Of a DNA stretch of 7,049 bases, positions 5,313 to 7,049 are shown piece by piece. The notes beneath the pieces are model-generated. The model had not been told where the DNA came from. It worked only from the letters and a program-made list of their open reading frames with translations, and did no database searches. The DNA lies in the NCBI GenBank assembly GCA_025929655.1, contig JAICPV010000111.1, positions 1 through 7,049 of the forward strand. The letters run 5' to 3'. The position numbers and the translations under genes are program-made. The DNA is from Pyrinomonadaceae bacterium. GTDB taxonomy: Bacteria; Acidobacteriota; Blastocatellia; Pyrinomonadales; Pyrinomonadaceae. The number at the start of each line of letters is the position of its first letter. The first letter of the stretch is position 1.

Positions 5313-7028
5313 GTGCCGAAAAATGATTCAAATGATTTGAATGGCGAAGGCCGTTCTGAGGACGCGTCTCGAAAGCGGGTTCGGCTGCTTGTTTTCGGCA
5401 GGCTCGCGCTCACGCTCCTGATCTTCTTCGGCAGCCTCTGGTGGGTCGACAGCTTCGCGTCCTTTCGGCTCGAGATCATCCCGAGCGGACTTGCGGCACT
5501 TTTCGTGTTGACCGTCGCTGCGTCAGCCCTATACCTCGCCGGACTGAGCTGGGGCCGGCGCGTCGCATGGCAGGTCCGTGCACAATTCGTCGTCGACGCG
5601 TTTCTTATCACCTGGCTGGTCCGCGGCACCGGCGATCTGATCTCGCCGTACATAACGCTCTACATTTTCCTTATAAGCGTCGCCGGTTTTTATCTCAATA
5701 AGCATGCCGTTCACTTGGTGTCCGCAGTCTGTGCCGTGCTTTTTGGCGCAGTCGCGCTGCTTACGTCGCAATCGCTTATATATTCTTTCTCGGGCGAAGT
5801 CGCGCCTTCGAGGGCGGTGCAGATCATCGCCTTCAATATCGCCGCATTTCTTTTGGTTGGCCTTCTTTCAGGGCGACTCGCCGAGCGCCGGCTGCTGGGC
5901 GAGGAGTTGCTGCGCGCGGAATCGGATTTTGCAGACTTGAACGTGCTGCATGAGCGCATACTTTCGTCGATCAACTCGGGACTGATCACGACCGATCTCC
6001 AGGGTAAGGTCCGCGCTTTCAACCGCGCAGCCGAACAGCTCACAGGGATCCCGGCAACGGACGCCATCGGCCGAAGCGTTTTGAGCATTTTCGGCGAAGA
6101 GCTGCGGCCGTCGATCGAGATGTCCCTTAGCGGTGTTCAGAATGTGGAATTCACCCCGCCTAATTTCGAGGCCGCTCTCAAGCCAGCCGTGAACGGCAAC
6201 GGAGGCCCGCACGGTGTAAGTGTTGCATGCTCGGTTTCACCCTTGATCGGCCGGTCCGGCGGTGTCAACGGTTTGATAATTTCGTTTCAGGATACGACGC
6301 GGCTTCACGCGATGCAGGAGAGCCTGCGGCGAGCAGACAGGCTTTCCGCCGTCGGCCGAATGGCGGCCGGCCTTGCACATGAAATAAGAAACCCACTCGG
6401 TTCGATCAGCTCTGCAATGCAGTTCCTATCCGAAAAAAGATCGGAAACATCAGAAAGCACAGCATTGATGAAGATCGTCATAGGCGAATCGGAACGCCTC
6501 AACCGCATCATTTCCGATTTCCTCGCATACGCGCGTCCGGATTCCGATTCCAAATCCAGATCTATCGCGAACGTGGACGTCGGCAGAGCGGTAACCGATT
6601 GCCTCGCATTGCTCCGCCACGACCCGGCGGTCCGCGAAAAACATGTACTCGATTTCACCGAACCTGATACGCCGATCACGGTGGAGGCCGACGAAGTGCA
6701 TCTCAAACAGGTAATATGGAACCTTCTGCAGAATTCGATTCACGCGACGCCCGAGGGCGGGAAGGTTTCCGTCAAGATCGATGAGCCCACGCGAGGCTAC
6801 GTCCGGTTCGCTTTTGCCGACGACGGATGCGGGATCGAACCGGATGATCTGGAGAATATTTACGAACCGTTTCAGCCCGGAGCACACGGCACGGGGCTCG
6901 GCCTTTCGATCGTTCACCGCATCGTAACGGACGGCGGCGGACGCATAAACGTCGAAAGTGAGAAAGGTGCAGGGACGAAGATTACTGTAGAATTGCCGAA
7001 ACAATATGCCCACACTCCTGATCGTTGA
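5313..7028 (+). CDS. PilS-like membrane sensor histidine kinase
   Basis: This 571-residue protein has six predicted TM helices (about 23-45, 55-78, 88-103, 108-127, 131-150, 169-188) with very short loops, so sensing is probably within the membrane. A linker helix (about 189-215) and a PAS domain (about 208-330, with LITTDLQGKVRAFNRAAEQL) follow. Next come HisKA with the H-box AHEIRNPL (phosphoacceptor H356) and HATPase_c with the N-box NLLQNSIHA (N474), G1 DDGCGIEP (D503/D504), F-box YEPF and G2 GTGLGL (526-531). All catalytic motifs are intact. The six-TM/PAS/NtrB-type order matches PilS, which phosphorylates PilR to control pilin transcription; the adjacent T4P operon and following regulator support this, but AtoS/NtrB-like kinases share the layout. 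The GTG start lacks a Shine-Dalgarno at normal distance (nearest AGGAAG is 24 bases away), so the exact N-terminus is uncertain by about ten residues; it does not affect the domains. Its 3' end overlaps the next gene by 23 bp. Confidence 0.85.
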   Translation: MPKNDSNDLNGEGRSEDASRKRVRLLVFGRLALTLLIFFGSLWWVDSFASFRLEIIPSGLAALFVLTVAASALYLAGLSWGRRVAWQVRAQFVVDAFLITWLVRGTGDLISPYITLYIFLISVAGFYLNKHAVHLVSAVCAVLFGAVALLTSQSLIYSFSGEVAPSRAVQIIAFNIAAFLLVGLLSGRLAERRLLGEELLRAESDFADLNVLHERILSSINSGLITTDLQGKVRAFNRAAEQLTGIPATDAIGRSVLSIFGEELRPSIEMSLSGVQNVEFTPPNFEAALKPAVNGNGGPHGVSVACSVSPLIGRSGGVNGLIISFQDTTRLHAMQESLRRADRLSAVGRMAAGLAHEIRNPLGSISSAMQFLSEKRSETSESTALMKIVIGESERLNRIISDFLAYARPDSDSKSRSIANVDVGRAVTDCLALLRHDPAVREKHVLDFTEPDTPITVEADEVHLKQVIWNLLQNSIHATPEGGKVSVKIDEPTRGYVRFAFADDGCGIEPDDLENIYEPFQPGAHGTGLGLSIVHRIVTDGGGRINVESEKGAGTKITVELPKQYAHTPDR

Positions 7029-7049
7029 CGACGAGGCTGGCTACCGCGA
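7006..7049 (+). CDS. Response regulator, N-terminal fragment (PilR-like candidate)
   Basis: An ATG at 7006, in a different frame within the kinase end, opens a frame reading MPTLLIVDDEAGYR before the window ends. A hydrophobic beta strand followed by VDDE is the characteristic start of a receiver domain, with D8 and D9 as the acidic pocket residues that bind Mg2+. The phosphoacceptor Asp lies beyond the edge. The 23-bp overlap with the kinase suggests translational coupling of a cognate pair. Whether it carries the AAA+ and Fis-type domains of a PilR/NtrC sigma54 activator cannot be seen here. Confidence 0.85.
   Translation, partial: MPTLLIVDDEAGYR

Noticed and set aside
5189..5653. 154-codon minus-strand ORF spanning the intergenic region and the kinase 5' end
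   Set aside because: It largely mirrors the kinase coding frame, has low-complexity Arg/Ser-rich composition and no family features.

Overview
The window holds most of a type IV pilus (T4P) alignment-subcomplex operon on the minus strand. On the plus strand, diverging from it, is a PilS-like membrane sensor kinase followed by the first codons of a response regulator. Coding regions look GC-rich (for example, 39 of 60 bases in 5401-5460), and the divergent intergenic region is clearly AT-richer (21 of 60 G/C in 5221-5280). The gene order and the large PilM/PilN-type fusion suggest a Gram-negative, diderm bacterium. My best guess is an Acidobacteriota member (Blastocatellia-like), but this rests on family memory and not on any search.

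Minus-strand layout, in transcription order (right to left): pilT retraction ATPase (4843-3710); a 620-residue protein joining a probable degenerate PilM-like cytoplasmic domain to a PilN membrane/periplasmic domain (3674-1812); pilO (1790-1131); a pilP-like, membrane-anchored protein (1134-379, overlapping pilO by 4 bp); and the N-terminal 110 codons of an exported protein (331-1, running off the window). The last sits where pilQ normally lies. Gaps of 35, 21, -4 and 47 bp point to one operon. Together these would form the inner-membrane platform linking the cytoplasmic ATPase ring to the outer-membrane secretin. pilA, pilB and pilC are not in the window.

The 469-bp intergenic region (4844-5312) holds a good sigma70-like promoter candidate facing pilT, a weaker one facing the kinase, and a tentative sigma54-like GG-N10-GC element facing pilT. 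It contains no convincing gene.

The plus strand carries a 571-residue histidine kinase (six predicted TM helices, PAS, HisKA, HATPase_c; 5313-7028). Its end overlaps by 23 bp the start of a response regulator (7006 onward, truncated). By analogy with PilS/PilR this pair may control pilus genes, but nothing in the window proves that. This looks like a T4P locus with unusual domain architecture, not a wholly new system. The most notable points are the PilM-N fusion with an apparently lost nucleotide-binding motif, the PilP-like protein without a lipobox, and the possible sigma54 element beside a PilS-like kinase.
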